NCBI RefSeq assembly: GCF_001422375.1
Contig: NZ_LMMU01000001.1
Span: 186,223-250,222 of the forward strand
DNA length: 64,000 nucleotides
Direction of reading: 5' to 3'
Source: Methylobacterium sp. Leaf99
Lineage (GTDB): Bacteria > Pseudomonadota > Alphaproteobacteria > Rhizobiales > Beijerinckiaceae
Part shown: positions 36,159 through 45,163 of the stretch, piece by piece
How the letters are laid out: the number at the start of each line of letters is the position of its first letter
Position numbering within the stretch: the stretch's first letter is position 1
Notes under the pieces: generated by a model
Databases searched by the model: none
What the model saw: the letters and a program-made list of their open reading frames with translations, nothing else
Told to the model about the DNA's origin: nothing
Made by a program: the position numbers and the translations under genes

Positions 36159-38597
36159 TCAGTAGAGTCCGCCGGCCTGGGCGGCGCGGTCGGCGTCGGG
36201 CGGCACCGCTCCGCCCGACGGGGGAGCGTTGTTGTTGGCGGGCGCCGCCACGTAGGCGTCGGGTGGCGCGGTGCCGGGCTTGAACGCCTCGAGCAGGGTG
36301 CCGGCGCCCTCTCCGGAGCCGGCGCGCATGCCCGACGAGGCCGAGACGCGGATGAGCTTGATGCCGGGCGGCACGCGGAACGGCGTCGGCGGCTTGTCCT
36401 TCAGGGCCTGCTTCAGGAAGTCGAGGGCAATGGGGGCCGAGAGGCCGCCGCCGGTGGCGCGGTCACCCAGCGAGCGCGGCTTGTCGAAGCCAAGATAGAC
36501 GCCCACCGCGAGGTCCGGCGAGAAGCCCACGAACCACGCGTCCTTGGCGTCGTTGGTGGTGCCGGTCTTGCCGGCCAGCGGCTTGCCGACCTGCTTCAGG
36601 ATGGTGGCGGTACCGCGCTGGACCACGCCCTCCATGATCGAGACCATCTGGTACGCGGTGAGCGGGTCGAGGACCTGCTCCGAATCGTCCACGAGCTTCG
36701 GCTCGTCCTGGCCGGACCATTTCTCCGCGTCGCAGCCAAGGCACTTGCGGGCATCGTGCTTGTAGATGGTCTCGCCGACCCGGTCCTGGATGCGGTCGAT
36801 GAGGGTCGGGCGGATGCGCCGGCCGCCATTGGCGAGCATCGAGTAGGCGGTGACCATGCGCATGACCGTGGTCTCGCCGGCGCCGAGCGACATGGGCAGC
36901 ACGGGCAGCATGTCGTCGTAGACGCCGAAGCGACGGGCGTACTCGGCGATGAGCGGCATGCCGACATCCTTGGCGAGTCGCACGGTCATCAGGTTCTTCG
37001 AGTGCTCGATGCCGTAGCGGAGCGTGTGCGGGCCACCGGACTTGCCGTCGTAGTTCGAGGGCGTCCACGCCTCCTGGCCGGGGCCGGCCTCGATGGTGAT
37101 GGGCGAATCCTGCACGATGGAGGACGGGGTGTAGCCGTTGTCCAAGGCCGCCGAGTAGACGATGGGCTTGAACGACGAGCCCGGCTGGCGCATCGCCTGC
37201 GTCGCCCGGTTGAACTGGCTCTCGTCGTACGAGAAGCCCCCGACCATGGCATGGACCCGACCCGTGTAGGGGTCCATGGCCACGATGGCGCCCGAGACCT
37301 CCGGACGCTGACGCAGGCGATAGGTGCCGCGCCCGCCGTCCATGGCCTCGACGTAGACCACGTCGCCGGCGCTGAGGGCGGCGGCCGGCGAACGGCCGGT
37401 CCAGCGAGTGCCCTCGGCCGCGATGGTGCCGGTCTCGCGGTCCTTCGAGACCTGACCGGACGCCTCGCGCCGGGGCTGGAGACCGATCTGCGCGGCGCCA
37501 CCACTCGTGCTCAGCACCACGGCGAGGCGCCAGGGCTGCACGTCGCCGAGACCCGGCACTTCGGCCACGGCCAGACCCCAATCGCGGCCGACAAGATCGA
37601 CCTTGGCCTGCGCCCCGCGCCAGCCGTGAGACTGATCATACCGGATCAGGCCGTCGACGAGGGACTTGCGAGCCCAGGCCTGCATCTTCGGGTCTAGGGT
37701 GGCGCGCACGGACAAGCCGCCTTCGTAAAGCTTCTTCTCGCCGTAGCGCTCCGCGATCTCGCGGCGGACCTCTTCGGTGAAGTAGTTGGCGTTGGCAGCG
37801 TTGGCGAAGGCGACGCGCGGATTGACGCCGAGCGGCATCTTGCGGGCGGCCTCGCCCTCCTCCTTGGTGATGTACCCGTTCTGGGCCATCAGGCCGATGA
37901 TCTCGTTGCGGCGGTCCAGGGCCTTCTGGGTCTGGCGATAAGGATGGTAGTTGTTCGGCCCCTTCGGCAAGGCGGCGAGATAGGCCGCCTCGTTAATGGT
38001 CAGTTCGTGAACGGACTTGCCGAAATAATCCAGCGCCGCGGCGGCGACGCCGTGCAGGTTGCGTCCCGGCACGATGGTACCGAGGAAGATCTCATTGAGG
38101 TAGAGTTCGAGGATCTTGTCCTTCGAGTACGCCGCCTCGATCCGGAAGGCGATGAGCGCCTCCTTGGCCTTGCGCTCGAAGGTCTGCTCCGGCGACAAAA
38201 GGAAGTTCTTGGCGACCTGCTGGGTGATGGTCGAGGCGCCCTGCTTCTTGCCGCTCTTGAAGTTGGTCAGGGCCGCGCGCACGAGCCCCTCGGGGTCGAC
38301 GCCGCCGTGCTTGTAGAAGTTCTTGTCCTCGGCCGAGAGGAAGGCCGCGACCACGATCTTCGGCATGGCCTGGATCGGCAGGTAGAGCCGGCGCTCGGTG
38401 GCGTACTCGGCCAGCAGCGAGCCGTCGGCGGCATGCACCCGGCTCATCACCGGCGGCTCGTAATTGGCGAGGGCCGCGTGGTCCGGCAGGTCCTGGCTGT
38501 ACTTCCAGTAGAAGAACGCCCCGGCGGCCGAGGCGACCACGAACAGCATCGCGCCGATGCTGAACAGGAAGCCGAAGAAACGAAGGATGATGCGCAT
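36159..38597 (-). CDS. mrcA: penicillin-binding protein 1A (bifunctional transglycosylase/transpeptidase)
   Basis: Class A PBP of 812 residues anchored by one N-terminal helix (LFSIGAMLFVVASAAGAFFYW). The glycosyltransferase domain has the catalytic Glu in LSAEDKNFYKHGGVDPEG, plus GASTITQQVAKNF and ALIAFRIEAAYSKDKILELYLN. An OB-like insert follows. The transpeptidase domain carries SxxK (GSSFKPIVYSA), SxN (EHSKNLMTV) and KTG (LAGKTGTTNDAKDAW). It polymerises and crosslinks glycan strands. The frame is open to 38774, but MRIILRFFG at 38597 is the family start. It follows amiC, as in many alphaproteobacteria. Confidence 0.96.
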   Translation of the reverse strand: MRIILRFFGFLFSIGAMLFVVASAAGAFFYWKYSQDLPDHAALANYEPPVMSRVHAADGSLLAEYATERRLYLPIQAMPKIVVAAFLSAEDKNFYKHGGVDPEGLVRAALTNFKSGKKQGASTITQQVAKNFLLSPEQTFERKAKEALIAFRIEAAYSKDKILELYLNEIFLGTIVPGRNLHGVAAAALDYFGKSVHELTINEAAYLAALPKGPNNYHPYRQTQKALDRRNEIIGLMAQNGYITKEEGEAARKMPLGVNPRVAFANAANANYFTEEVRREIAERYGEKKLYEGGLSVRATLDPKMQAWARKSLVDGLIRYDQSHGWRGAQAKVDLVGRDWGLAVAEVPGLGDVQPWRLAVVLSTSGGAAQIGLQPRREASGQVSKDRETGTIAAEGTRWTGRSPAAALSAGDVVYVEAMDGGRGTYRLRQRPEVSGAIVAMDPYTGRVHAMVGGFSYDESQFNRATQAMRQPGSSFKPIVYSAALDNGYTPSSIVQDSPITIEAGPGQEAWTPSNYDGKSGGPHTLRYGIEHSKNLMTVRLAKDVGMPLIAEYARRFGVYDDMLPVLPMSLGAGETTVMRMVTAYSMLANGGRRIRPTLIDRIQDRVGETIYKHDARKCLGCDAEKWSGQDEPKLVDDSEQVLDPLTAYQMVSIMEGVVQRGTATILKQVGKPLAGKTGTTNDAKDAWFVGFSPDLAVGVYLGFDKPRSLGDRATGGGLSAPIALDFLKQALKDKPPTPFRVPPGIKLIRVSASSGMRAGSGEGAGTLLEAFKPGTAPPDAYVAAPANNNAPPSGGAVPPDADRAAQAGGLY

Positions 38598-38775
38598 CCG
38601 GGTCCCGTTCGTCGCTGGATCTGCCGCCGGTCCGGCCTGGACTCGGCTCGCCACCGTTCGGGCAGCGGGCATGAGGAAGGGCGGCGTTCGCTTGGGGCTT
38701 CCCGCGCGGCCGTTCCCGTCGAACTCGCGACGTCGGTTGGACCGGGGCGCCGTGAGCCCCGGTTTCACTCTCATT

Positions 38776-40062
38776 CTATGGTGAAACTGGGGCGATTGCC
38801 GCCGAGCGCCGGGGCGGGTTCGGCCGGGTCAGGGAGGTGCGGCTGCCGAAGAACGCGTCGATGGCCTTGGCCATGCCGCCGGTGACGTCGGCACGCCAAG
38901 CGTCCGACTGCAGGAGGTCGAGGTCGCGCTTGCTCGACAGGTAGCCGAGTTCGACGAGCACGGAGGGCACGTCCGGCGAGCGCAGGACCATGAATCCGGC
39001 TTCGCGGTGGGGTTTGGGACTCATCTCCATCACCGGCCCGAGCTGCGTCATGAGACCTTTGGCGAAGCCCGAGGAAAAGGTGCGGGTCTCGCGCAGGGTC
39101 AGTTCCTGGAGGATGTCGGCGACGTGCCCCGGGCCCTCGTTCGATTCCGTACCGGCGGCGGCGTCCGCCCGGTTCTCGCGTTCGGCCAGACGCGCCGATT
39201 CGGCGTCCGTGGCCTTTTCCGAACCGGTGTAGATGGTCGCACCCCGCACCTGCGGGGCGGATTGGATTGAGTCGGCGTGGATCGAGACGAACAGGTCGGC
39301 CTTGGCCTCGCGGGCGATGCGGACCCGCTCGGACAGGGGCACGAACACGTCACGGTCGCGGGTCATCCGCACCCGGTAGCGGCCACCCGATTCGAGGCGG
39401 GTGACCAGGGCCTGGGCGAACCCGAACACGATGTCCTTCTCGAACACGCCGGTCGCCGCGATGGCGCCCGGGTCGGTGCCACCATGGCCCGCATCGACCA
39501 TGATGAGCGGGCGAGCATCCATCGGCTCGACCGGGGCCATGGCCTTGCGGGGTTGGGGCGCGGGATCGCTGGCCACGGCGGCGCGCTTGAAGCCCTCGCG
39601 GTCGCTGCGCTGGAACTCGACGGTGAGGAGCACGGCGCCATCGCGGGGCCGGGTCACCGTCTCGATCCTCCCGACGGTGGCGGGCTGCGCCAGATCAACG
39701 ACGATGCGGGAGCGGCCGGGTGCGAACAAACCGTAGCGGAACGAGGACACAACGCCTTCGCGCTTGCGCCCGGTCTCCGCGCCGAGCTGGAAGTTGACCT
39801 CGGCCAGATCGATGACGGCACGGTCGGGTCGTTCCATGACGAAGGCGCGGGCCTCGATGGGTTTCGACAGGGTCAGGGTGAGCTTCGTGATGCCGGGGCC
39901 GCCGTTCGACAGCTCCGCCGCAATGGCCACCGCCGCCGGGGCCCGGCCCGTCCTGTCGCCGTCCTGAGCGCGCACGGACGGGCTAGCGATGAGGGCGAAG
40001 CTCACCGCTAGGATCATCGACCGAAGCAGGCGGCGGCGAATCCAGCGATGCGATGCGAGCAT
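38776..40062 (-). CDS. amiC: N-acetylmuramoyl-L-alanine amidase
   Basis: A periplasmic zinc amidase of 428 residues that cleaves stem peptides from glycan during cell separation. It has a basic N-terminus and signal peptide (RRLLRSMILAVSFALIASPSVRA) and an AMIN targeting domain (about 45-155). The Amidase_3 domain holds zinc ligands in MVDAGHGGTDPGAI, the Glu region FEKDIVFGFAQAL and LFVSIHADSI; the catalytic Glu is in VPSVLVELGYLSS. Two GGTTAA direct repeats lie 32-60 nt upstream of the start. It precedes mrcA by 178 nt. Confidence 0.93.
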   Translation of the reverse strand: MLASHRWIRRRLLRSMILAVSFALIASPSVRAQDGDRTGRAPAAVAIAAELSNGGPGITKLTLTLSKPIEARAFVMERPDRAVIDLAEVNFQLGAETGRKREGVVSSFRYGLFAPGRSRIVVDLAQPATVGRIETVTRPRDGAVLLTVEFQRSDREGFKRAAVASDPAPQPRKAMAPVEPMDARPLIMVDAGHGGTDPGAIAATGVFEKDIVFGFAQALVTRLESGGRYRVRMTRDRDVFVPLSERVRIAREAKADLFVSIHADSIQSAPQVRGATIYTGSEKATDAESARLAERENRADAAAGTESNEGPGHVADILQELTLRETRTFSSGFAKGLMTQLGPVMEMSPKPHREAGFMVLRSPDVPSVLVELGYLSSKRDLDLLQSDAWRADVTGGMAKAIDAFFGSRTSLTRPNPPRRSAAIAPVSP

Positions 40063-40093
40063 GGGTCCGGCGTTCCGGTTCCTGATGGCGTCC

Positions 40094-40121
40094 GGTTAAG
40101 CGATACGACCGGGATGGTTAA
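40094..40121 (-). promoter_or_regulatory. paired TTAACC half-sites upstream of amiC
   Basis: On the minus strand TTAACC occurs twice with a 22-bp period, about two helical turns, 32-60 nt upstream of the amiC start. TTAACC is the half-site of the alphaproteobacterial cell-cycle regulator CtrA (TTAA-N7-TTAA), but the spacing differs from the consensus, so binding is a guess. Confidence 0.3.
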
Positions 40122-40185
40122 CTGTTCCTTGTGCCACGGCGACGGTTTGCGCCGGGTTGTGGCCGGGGCGCGACACCCGCGTAGG

Positions 40186-40689
40186 TCACAGGAATCGCGA
40201 ACGCAGGACGTCGGCAATGAAAACGTCCTTCGCCGCCCGGTACGCGTCCATCGGCGCGCCTTCGCATCGGATTTTCAGCGCGTTGTAACCCGCGACCAGG
40301 GTCGAATCGGCGCGCAGGGCCGCGGCGAAGCAATGGAGCACATCGAAATCCCCGCCCCGGGTCGTCACCTGGATGCCGAGGGCAGGCGACGCACCGGCAT
40401 CCGCGAAGGCGGCGAAGTCGGTTGTACGGATCGATCCCGCGTTGCGGGGGAAACGCGCGGCCAGGGTCGCCTCCACGGAGGGGAAGTCGTCCGCATCGAC
40501 CCGCACGGCCACATCGAGGTCGCCCTTGGTCAGGCACCCTGGAATCGCCGTGGCACCGACGTGCAGCACTTCGGCGGAGGCGGGCAGGATCGGCACGAGG
40601 TCACGCCTTACCGACGCGAACAGCGCTTCGGCGGCGCGGCGGGCGCGACCCTGATCGTTCGCAAGGCTGAATGTCGCGTCGCCATCCAT
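40186..40689 (-). CDS. GrpB family protein (nucleotidyltransferase fold)
   Basis: A 167-residue protein with the GrpB/UPF0157 pattern: VLHVGATAIPGCLTKGDLDVAVRVD, whose GDLDV carries the acidic residues typical of polymerase-beta-like nucleotidyltransferases, then FDVLHCFAAALRADSTLVAGYNALK and the ending AYRAAKDVFIADVL. Substrate and function are unknown. It sits between amiC and the long rne leader, interrupting the amiC-rne neighbourhood common in relatives. An extended frame to 41085 exists but the family start is at 40689. Confidence 0.85.
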   Translation of the reverse strand: MDGDATFSLANDQGRARRAAEALFASVRRDLVPILPASAEVLHVGATAIPGCLTKGDLDVAVRVDADDFPSVEATLAARFPRNAGSIRTTDFAAFADAGASPALGIQVTTRGGDFDVLHCFAAALRADSTLVAGYNALKIRCEGAPMDAYRAAKDVFIADVLRSRFL

Positions 40690-40860
40690 CGCTGCATTCC
40701 CCTCCCGGAAACTCCAGCGGGCCGGGCGCCCGGCCGGTGAAGACCACAGATGGAATCCCTCGTCCGCCGGGGGCACGCGGCTACGGGACGGGATGTGCGT
40801 CAGGGGCGCCTTCGTCACAATAGGAACGGGACTTATCGCGGGACGCACCGCGTTTCCATC

Positions 40861-40888
40861 TTGCCAAATCCCTGCGACGATCTGTAAT
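40861..40888 (+). promoter_or_regulatory. sigma70-like promoter for rne
   Basis: TTGCCA (40861-40866), a 16-bp spacer, then TGTAAT (40883-40888). Each hexamer differs from consensus by one or two bases, unusually good for this GC-rich sequence, and the region around it is AT-enriched. Confidence 0.5.
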
Positions 40889-41306
40889 GAACCTGTACCC
40901 TTCCCGGTGCCGTGCGGTATGCTCCGCGGCCCGCGGGCGTTTCGAGATCTTACTCGGGCGTCTTCGCCGTCGGTTCCCGCGCCATGCTCGCCGGTGCTCC
41001 ATGAGCCGGGCAGGTGACGGTTCAAGCTGCGGCCGCTCGGCTCGCGGCCTTCTTCGAAATCCGTGGCCGGCGGTATCCGGCCCAAAGAGTCTTCGCGAGG
41101 TCAGGGAGAGGATGGGAGGACACACAGCATCGGTTGCCGTTGCTCGTGTTCGACGCATGCGCGTTTCGCGTGGCGCCGCAGTCCCGTCGGCCCTGGCCAG
41201 GATCAACCCCACGCGCGCCGATCACCGGCGCCCAAAGGCGGTTGACGGCAATCCCTTCCCCACAGTTCCCGCGATCCACGTTTTCGGGTCGTCGCGCGCG
41301 TTGACC

Positions 41307-41328
41307 GTCCGGCCCGATGGGCCGGGAC
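41307..41328 (+). ncRNA. stem-loop in the rne leader
   Basis: GTCCGGCCC-GAT-GGGCCGGGAC folds into a 9-bp stem with one bulged G and a 3-nt loop, 70-90 nt before the rne start. It may be a structural element of the leader recognised by RNase E; no homologue is known to me. Confidence 0.35.
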
Positions 41329-41397
41329 GGGGCGGCACGCCACGGGAGCCGCTCGGTTCGAGGAGAACGACGTCGACCGCCCTGTCGAAAGTTCGTC

Positions 41398-44300
41398 ATG
41401 GCCAACAACAACAAGATGCTCATCGACGCGATGCACCCGGAGGAGACCCGGGTCGTCACGGTCCACGGCTCTAGGGTCGAGGAATTCGACTTCGAGGCCG
41501 CCAACCGGCGCCAGCTTCGCGGCAACATCTACCTCGCCAAGGTGACGCGGGTGGAGCCTTCGCTCCAGGCGGCCTTCATCGAGTACGGCGGCAATCGCCA
41601 CGGCTTCCTCGCCTTCAGCGAGATCCACCCCGATTATTACCAGATCCCCCTCGCCGACCGGCAGGCCCTGCTGGAGGACGAGGCGCGCGACGCCGAGGAG
41701 CACCGCGAGCGCGAGGAGCGCAAGCCCCGCCGCCGCTCGCGCGGCCGCCGTGCCGAGGCCGCTTCCGCCAAGACCTCCGAGACCGTGAGCGTCGCGGATC
41801 CGTCGTCGGAGACCGACGGTTCGGCCGTGAGCGCCGGCGAGCAGACGGTGTCCGGGTCCGACGTGAACGAGGCCCACGGGGCGCATTCGGCCGAGACGGG
41901 CGGCGACGCGTCCGCCGAACTGGCGCAGGCCGAGCACGCCGTGGAATCCACCGAGGAAGCCGCAGCCCAGGCGAATGCCGACGAGGCCCCCGCGGCGGAC
42001 GGTTCCGCGGCCGAAACCGACTCGGCCCCGGAGCCGCACGTCACTGCCGAAGCGCATGTCGCCACCGAGCCCCACGTGGAGCCCCACGTCGAGCCGGCCG
42101 CCGAGATCGACCTCGAGGCCGCGCCCATGGGCGGGTCCGCCGAGCCCGTCACGGCGCCTAGCGGCTCGACACCCGCCGAGACCGCAGAGGACGAATCCGA
42201 CGAGGATGAGTCCGATGAGGAGGACGAAGACGACGACGATTCGGATGAGGATTCCGACGAGGACGAGGATTCGGACGAGGACGACGACGAGGATCACGAA
42301 GGCGAGGACGGCGAACGCGAGCCCAAAATCGCCCAGGTCGGCGGCAACGGCGACGCCCTGGCCGAGATCCCAGAGCGTCCGCGCACTTATCGGCGGCACT
42401 ACAAGATCCAGGAGGTGATCAAGCGCCGCCAGATCATCCTGGTGCAGGTCGTCAAGGAAGAGCGCGGCACCAAGGGCGCCGCGCTCACCACCTACCTGTC
42501 GCTCGCCGGCCGCTATTCGGTGCTGATGCCCAACACCGGCCGCGGTGGCGGCATCTCGCGCAAGATCACCAGCGCCGCCGACCGCAAGCGCCTCAAGGAG
42601 GTCGCCCAGGATCTGGAGGTGCCGGAGGGCATGGGGGTCATCCTGCGCACGGCCGGCGCGTCCCGCACCAAGCCGGAGATCAAGCGCGACTTCGAATACC
42701 TCATGCGCCTGTGGGAGAGCGTGCGCGAGCTGACGCTGTCGTCCTCCGCTCCGGCTCTGGTCTACGAGGAAGGCTCGCTCATCAAGCGCGCCATCCGCGA
42801 CCTCTACAACAAAGACATTGACGACATCCTGGTGGCGGGCGACGCGGCCTACCGCGAGGCACGCGACTTCATGCGCATGCTCATGCCCGGCCAGTCCAAG
42901 GTGGTGCAGCCGTATCGCGACCCGACCCCGATCTTCGCGCGCCACGGGGTCGAGCAGCAGCTCGACGCGATGTTCTCGACGCACGTCACGCTCAAGTCCG
43001 GCGGCTACCTCGTCATCAACCCGACGGAGGCGCTGGTCTCCATCGACGTGAACTCGGGCCGCTCGACCCGCGAGCACGACATCGAGGACACGGCGCTCCG
43101 CACCAACCTGGAGGCGGCGGAAGAAGTCGCCCGCCAGCTGCGCCTGCGCGATCTCGCCGGCCTTGTCGTCATCGACTTCATCGACATGGAGGAGAAGCGC
43201 AACAACCGCGCCGTCGAGAAGAAACTCAACGAGTGCCTGAAGAACGACCGCGCCCGCATCCAGGTCGGCCGCATCTCGCCGTTCGGCCTCCTCGAAATGA
43301 GCCGGCAGCGTATCCGCACCGGTATGCTCGAGAGCTCGTCGCTGCCCTGCGTCCATTGCGGCGGCTCGGGCTTCGTGCGGGCGACGGCATCGGTGGCCCT
43401 TCAGATCCTGCGCGCCATCGAGGAATCGCTGCTCAAGAGCGCCTCGCACAACCTCGTCCTGCGCACCCGCACGGAAGCGGCCCTCTACATCCTCAATCAG
43501 AAGCGGGGCCACCTGCACGAACTGGAAGTACGCTTCGGCGTCACCGTGACCATCGCGGCCGACGAGCGTCTCGCCACCACGGCGGCGTTCCAGCTCGATC
43601 GCGGCGAGCCGGCCGTGCGCGCCGAGGGCGCCATCACGGGCGTTCGCGCCATCGCCATCAACCCGGCGATGGAGACCGAGGACGACGAGGAGTTCGAGGA
43701 CGAGGCGGTCGAGACCGCCGAGATCGAGGCGGAGACCGAGGCGCAGGGAACCGAGACCGAAGAGGTCCGCGAGGGAACGAGCGAAGGCGGGGAAGGTCGT
43801 GGCGGACGCCGCCGGCGCCGGCGCCGTCGTGGTGGACGCCAGGAGAATGGCGCCCAGGCCGGCGGCGAAGACGAAGGTCGCTCCGAAACCGACGAAGACG
43901 AGTCCGACGAACCCGGCGCGACCGCGCAGACGGAGGGTGACGAGGGCACTGCGGACGGCGAAAGCCAGCCCGAGGCTGCCAGCAATGGCGACGATGACGG
44001 CTCCGGCCGCCGCCGCCGCCGGGGCCGCCGCGGCGGTCGCGGCCGCGACCGTGACGGTCGTTCGCGCGAGGCCTCAAACGGCGAGATTCCGAACAGGACG
44101 TCGGGCGAAGATGCCGAGGACTACGAGCCCGAGACGGTGGCCGATGCCCCGACGGCCTTCGCTGGCGAAGAGCCGGTGAACGCGGAAGCCGTGGCCGAGG
44201 CGATGCAGCCCAGCGCCGAGCCGGTGGCCGTGGATCTGCCGGTGGCATCACCGCCATCCGAACCGATGTCCGAGGCTGCTGCGGAGGTCCCCGCCGATAC

Positions 44301-44481
44301 CGGTCCGGCCGTCGAAGCCTCCCCGGTGCGGGAATCCGAGTCCGTCGCCGAGGCACAGCCCGCCGCGGCACAGGCTCCGGCCCCGGAGCCGGTCGCCGTC
44401 GTGTTGACGCCGTTCGATCCCGATCGGCCCAAGCGCGCCGGTTGGTGGTCCCGCACCAAAGCCGCCCTCTCGGGCGAATGA
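41398..44481 (+). CDS. rne: ribonuclease E
   Basis: Endoribonuclease of 1027 residues that initiates mRNA decay and processes rRNA and tRNA, and scaffolds the degradosome. It begins MANNNKMLIDAMHPEETRVV. The S1 domain starts at RGNIYLAKVTRVEPSLQAAF but is interrupted at about residue 95 by an insert of some 225 residues that is basic first and then extremely Asp/Glu-rich. It resumes at YKIQEVIKRRQIILVQV. The catalytic DNase-I-like domain has SIDVNSGRST and VVIDFIDMEEKRN (metal-binding Asp), and the Zn-link is LPCVHCGGSG. The C-terminal third is disordered, with two arginine-rich blocks for RNA or partner binding. An alternative upstream frame start at 41317 was rejected. Confidence 0.96.
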   Translation: MANNNKMLIDAMHPEETRVVTVHGSRVEEFDFEAANRRQLRGNIYLAKVTRVEPSLQAAFIEYGGNRHGFLAFSEIHPDYYQIPLADRQALLEDEARDAEEHREREERKPRRRSRGRRAEAASAKTSETVSVADPSSETDGSAVSAGEQTVSGSDVNEAHGAHSAETGGDASAELAQAEHAVESTEEAAAQANADEAPAADGSAAETDSAPEPHVTAEAHVATEPHVEPHVEPAAEIDLEAAPMGGSAEPVTAPSGSTPAETAEDESDEDESDEEDEDDDDSDEDSDEDEDSDEDDDEDHEGEDGEREPKIAQVGGNGDALAEIPERPRTYRRHYKIQEVIKRRQIILVQVVKEERGTKGAALTTYLSLAGRYSVLMPNTGRGGGISRKITSAADRKRLKEVAQDLEVPEGMGVILRTAGASRTKPEIKRDFEYLMRLWESVRELTLSSSAPALVYEEGSLIKRAIRDLYNKDIDDILVAGDAAYREARDFMRMLMPGQSKVVQPYRDPTPIFARHGVEQQLDAMFSTHVTLKSGGYLVINPTEALVSIDVNSGRSTREHDIEDTALRTNLEAAEEVARQLRLRDLAGLVVIDFIDMEEKRNNRAVEKKLNECLKNDRARIQVGRISPFGLLEMSRQRIRTGMLESSSLPCVHCGGSGFVRATASVALQILRAIEESLLKSASHNLVLRTRTEAALYILNQKRGHLHELEVRFGVTVTIAADERLATTAAFQLDRGEPAVRAEGAITGVRAIAINPAMETEDDEEFEDEAVETAEIEAETEAQGTETEEVREGTSEGGEGRGGRRRRRRRRGGRQENGAQAGGEDEGRSETDEDESDEPGATAQTEGDEGTADGESQPEAASNGDDDGSGRRRRRGRRGGRGRDRDGRSREASNGEIPNRTSGEDAEDYEPETVADAPTAFAGEEPVNAEAVAEAMQPSAEPVAVDLPVASPPSEPMSEAAAEVPADTGPAVEASPVRESESVAEAQPAAAQAPAPEPVAVVLTPFDPDRPKRAGWWSRTKAALSGE

Positions 44482-44495
44482 CGCCGACGACTTCG

Positions 44496-44538
44496 CTGAT
44501 CCTGTCTCCCTCCGACGTGGTTGCGGAGACAGGATCAG
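44496..44538 (+). terminator. 14-bp perfect hairpin after rne
   Basis: CTGATCCTGTCTCC (44496-44509) pairs perfectly with GGAGACAGGATCAG (44525-44538) across a 15-nt loop, 15 nt after the rne stop. There is no U-run, so it may be a 3' stability element as much as a terminator. Confidence 0.65.
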
Positions 44539-44616
44539 CCAGTCTGCGCGGTGCAAGGGCAAGCGTTAGAACCGCCCCGCGAAGCGATCGAACAGGTTGC
44601 GCATGCGACCAAACAG

Positions 44617-44650
44617 AAAGGCCGGACCGGGACATCCCGATCCGGCCTTT
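44617..44650 (-). terminator. terminator of the FKBP gene (bidirectional)
   Basis: AAAGGCCGGA (44617-44626) pairs with TCCGGCCTTT (44641-44650); after one C-A mismatch, CGGG pairs with CCCG around an ACAT loop. On the minus strand it lies 33 nt after the FKBP stop and runs into TTTCTGTTTGG. It could also stop rne transcripts from the other side. Confidence 0.75.
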
Positions 44651-44683
44651 CCCGCATTCAAAAGCCCCTGGGGGCAGTCGAAC

Positions 44684-45106
44684 CTACTTGGCGCCGAGGA
44701 GCTCTACGTCGAAGATCAAGGTGGCGTTGGGCGGGATCAGACCGCCTGCGCCGCGTGCGCCGTAACCCTGATCGGGCGGAATGATGAGAGTGCGCTTGCC
44801 ACCGGTCTTCATGGTGGCGACGCCGGCATCCCAACCCGCGATGACCTGGCCGGCGCCGAGGGTGAAGCTGAAAGGCGTGCCGCGGTCCCGCGACGAGTCG
44901 AATTTCTTCCCGGGCTTGCCGTTGTCGTCGAGCCAGCCGGTGTAGTGGACGTTGACCTTCTGGCCGGCCTTCGGCTCGGGGCCGGTACCCACGACCTCGT
45001 CGCGGTACTGGAGCCCGGAGGGCAGGGTCACGGTCTCGGCGGCGGAAGACGCTGTGGTCATGGCGAGGAACAAGGCTCCGGTGAGGGCGAGGGTCGGGCG
45101 AAACAT
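44684..45106 (-). CDS. FKBP-type peptidyl-prolyl cis-trans isomerase, exported
   Basis: A 140-residue protein with a signal peptide ([22 protein letters not shown]) and one complete FKBP domain. Active-site aromatic and polar residues are visible in [44 protein letters not shown] and [12 protein letters not shown], ending in [11 protein letters not shown]. It catalyses prolyl isomerisation in folding of periplasmic proteins. It is monocistronic and has its own terminator. Confidence 0.93.
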   Translation of the reverse strand: MFRPTLALTGALFLAMTTASSAAETVTLPSGLQYRDEVVGTGPEPKAGQKVNVHYTGWLDDNGKPGKKFDSSRDRGTPFSFTLGAGQVIAGWDAGVATMKTGGKRTLIIPPDQGYGARGAGGLIPPNATLIFDVELLGAK

Positions 45107-45163
45107 ACGGCGCTCCTGTCTGGCGAACCGATGTGGGCCAGTCGCGAGGCACGATGTGGGGCG

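Larger units (their letters stand above)
40690..41397. other. long leader region upstream of rne
   Basis: 708 nt without a credible gene between the GrpB-family gene and rne. It contains a good sigma70-like promoter at 40861-40888, which implies a 5' untranslated leader of about 0.5 kb, and a stable hairpin at 41307-41328. Long leaders mediate feedback control of RNase E in other bacteria; that role is inferred here. Several frames cross the region but lack protein-like composition. Confidence 0.55.

Noticed and set aside
41203..43518. 771-codon minus-strand ORF opposite rne
   Set aside because: It mirrors the acidic and catalytic coding region of RNase E on the other strand; its long Leu/Val/Gly runs are antisense of Asp/Glu codons.
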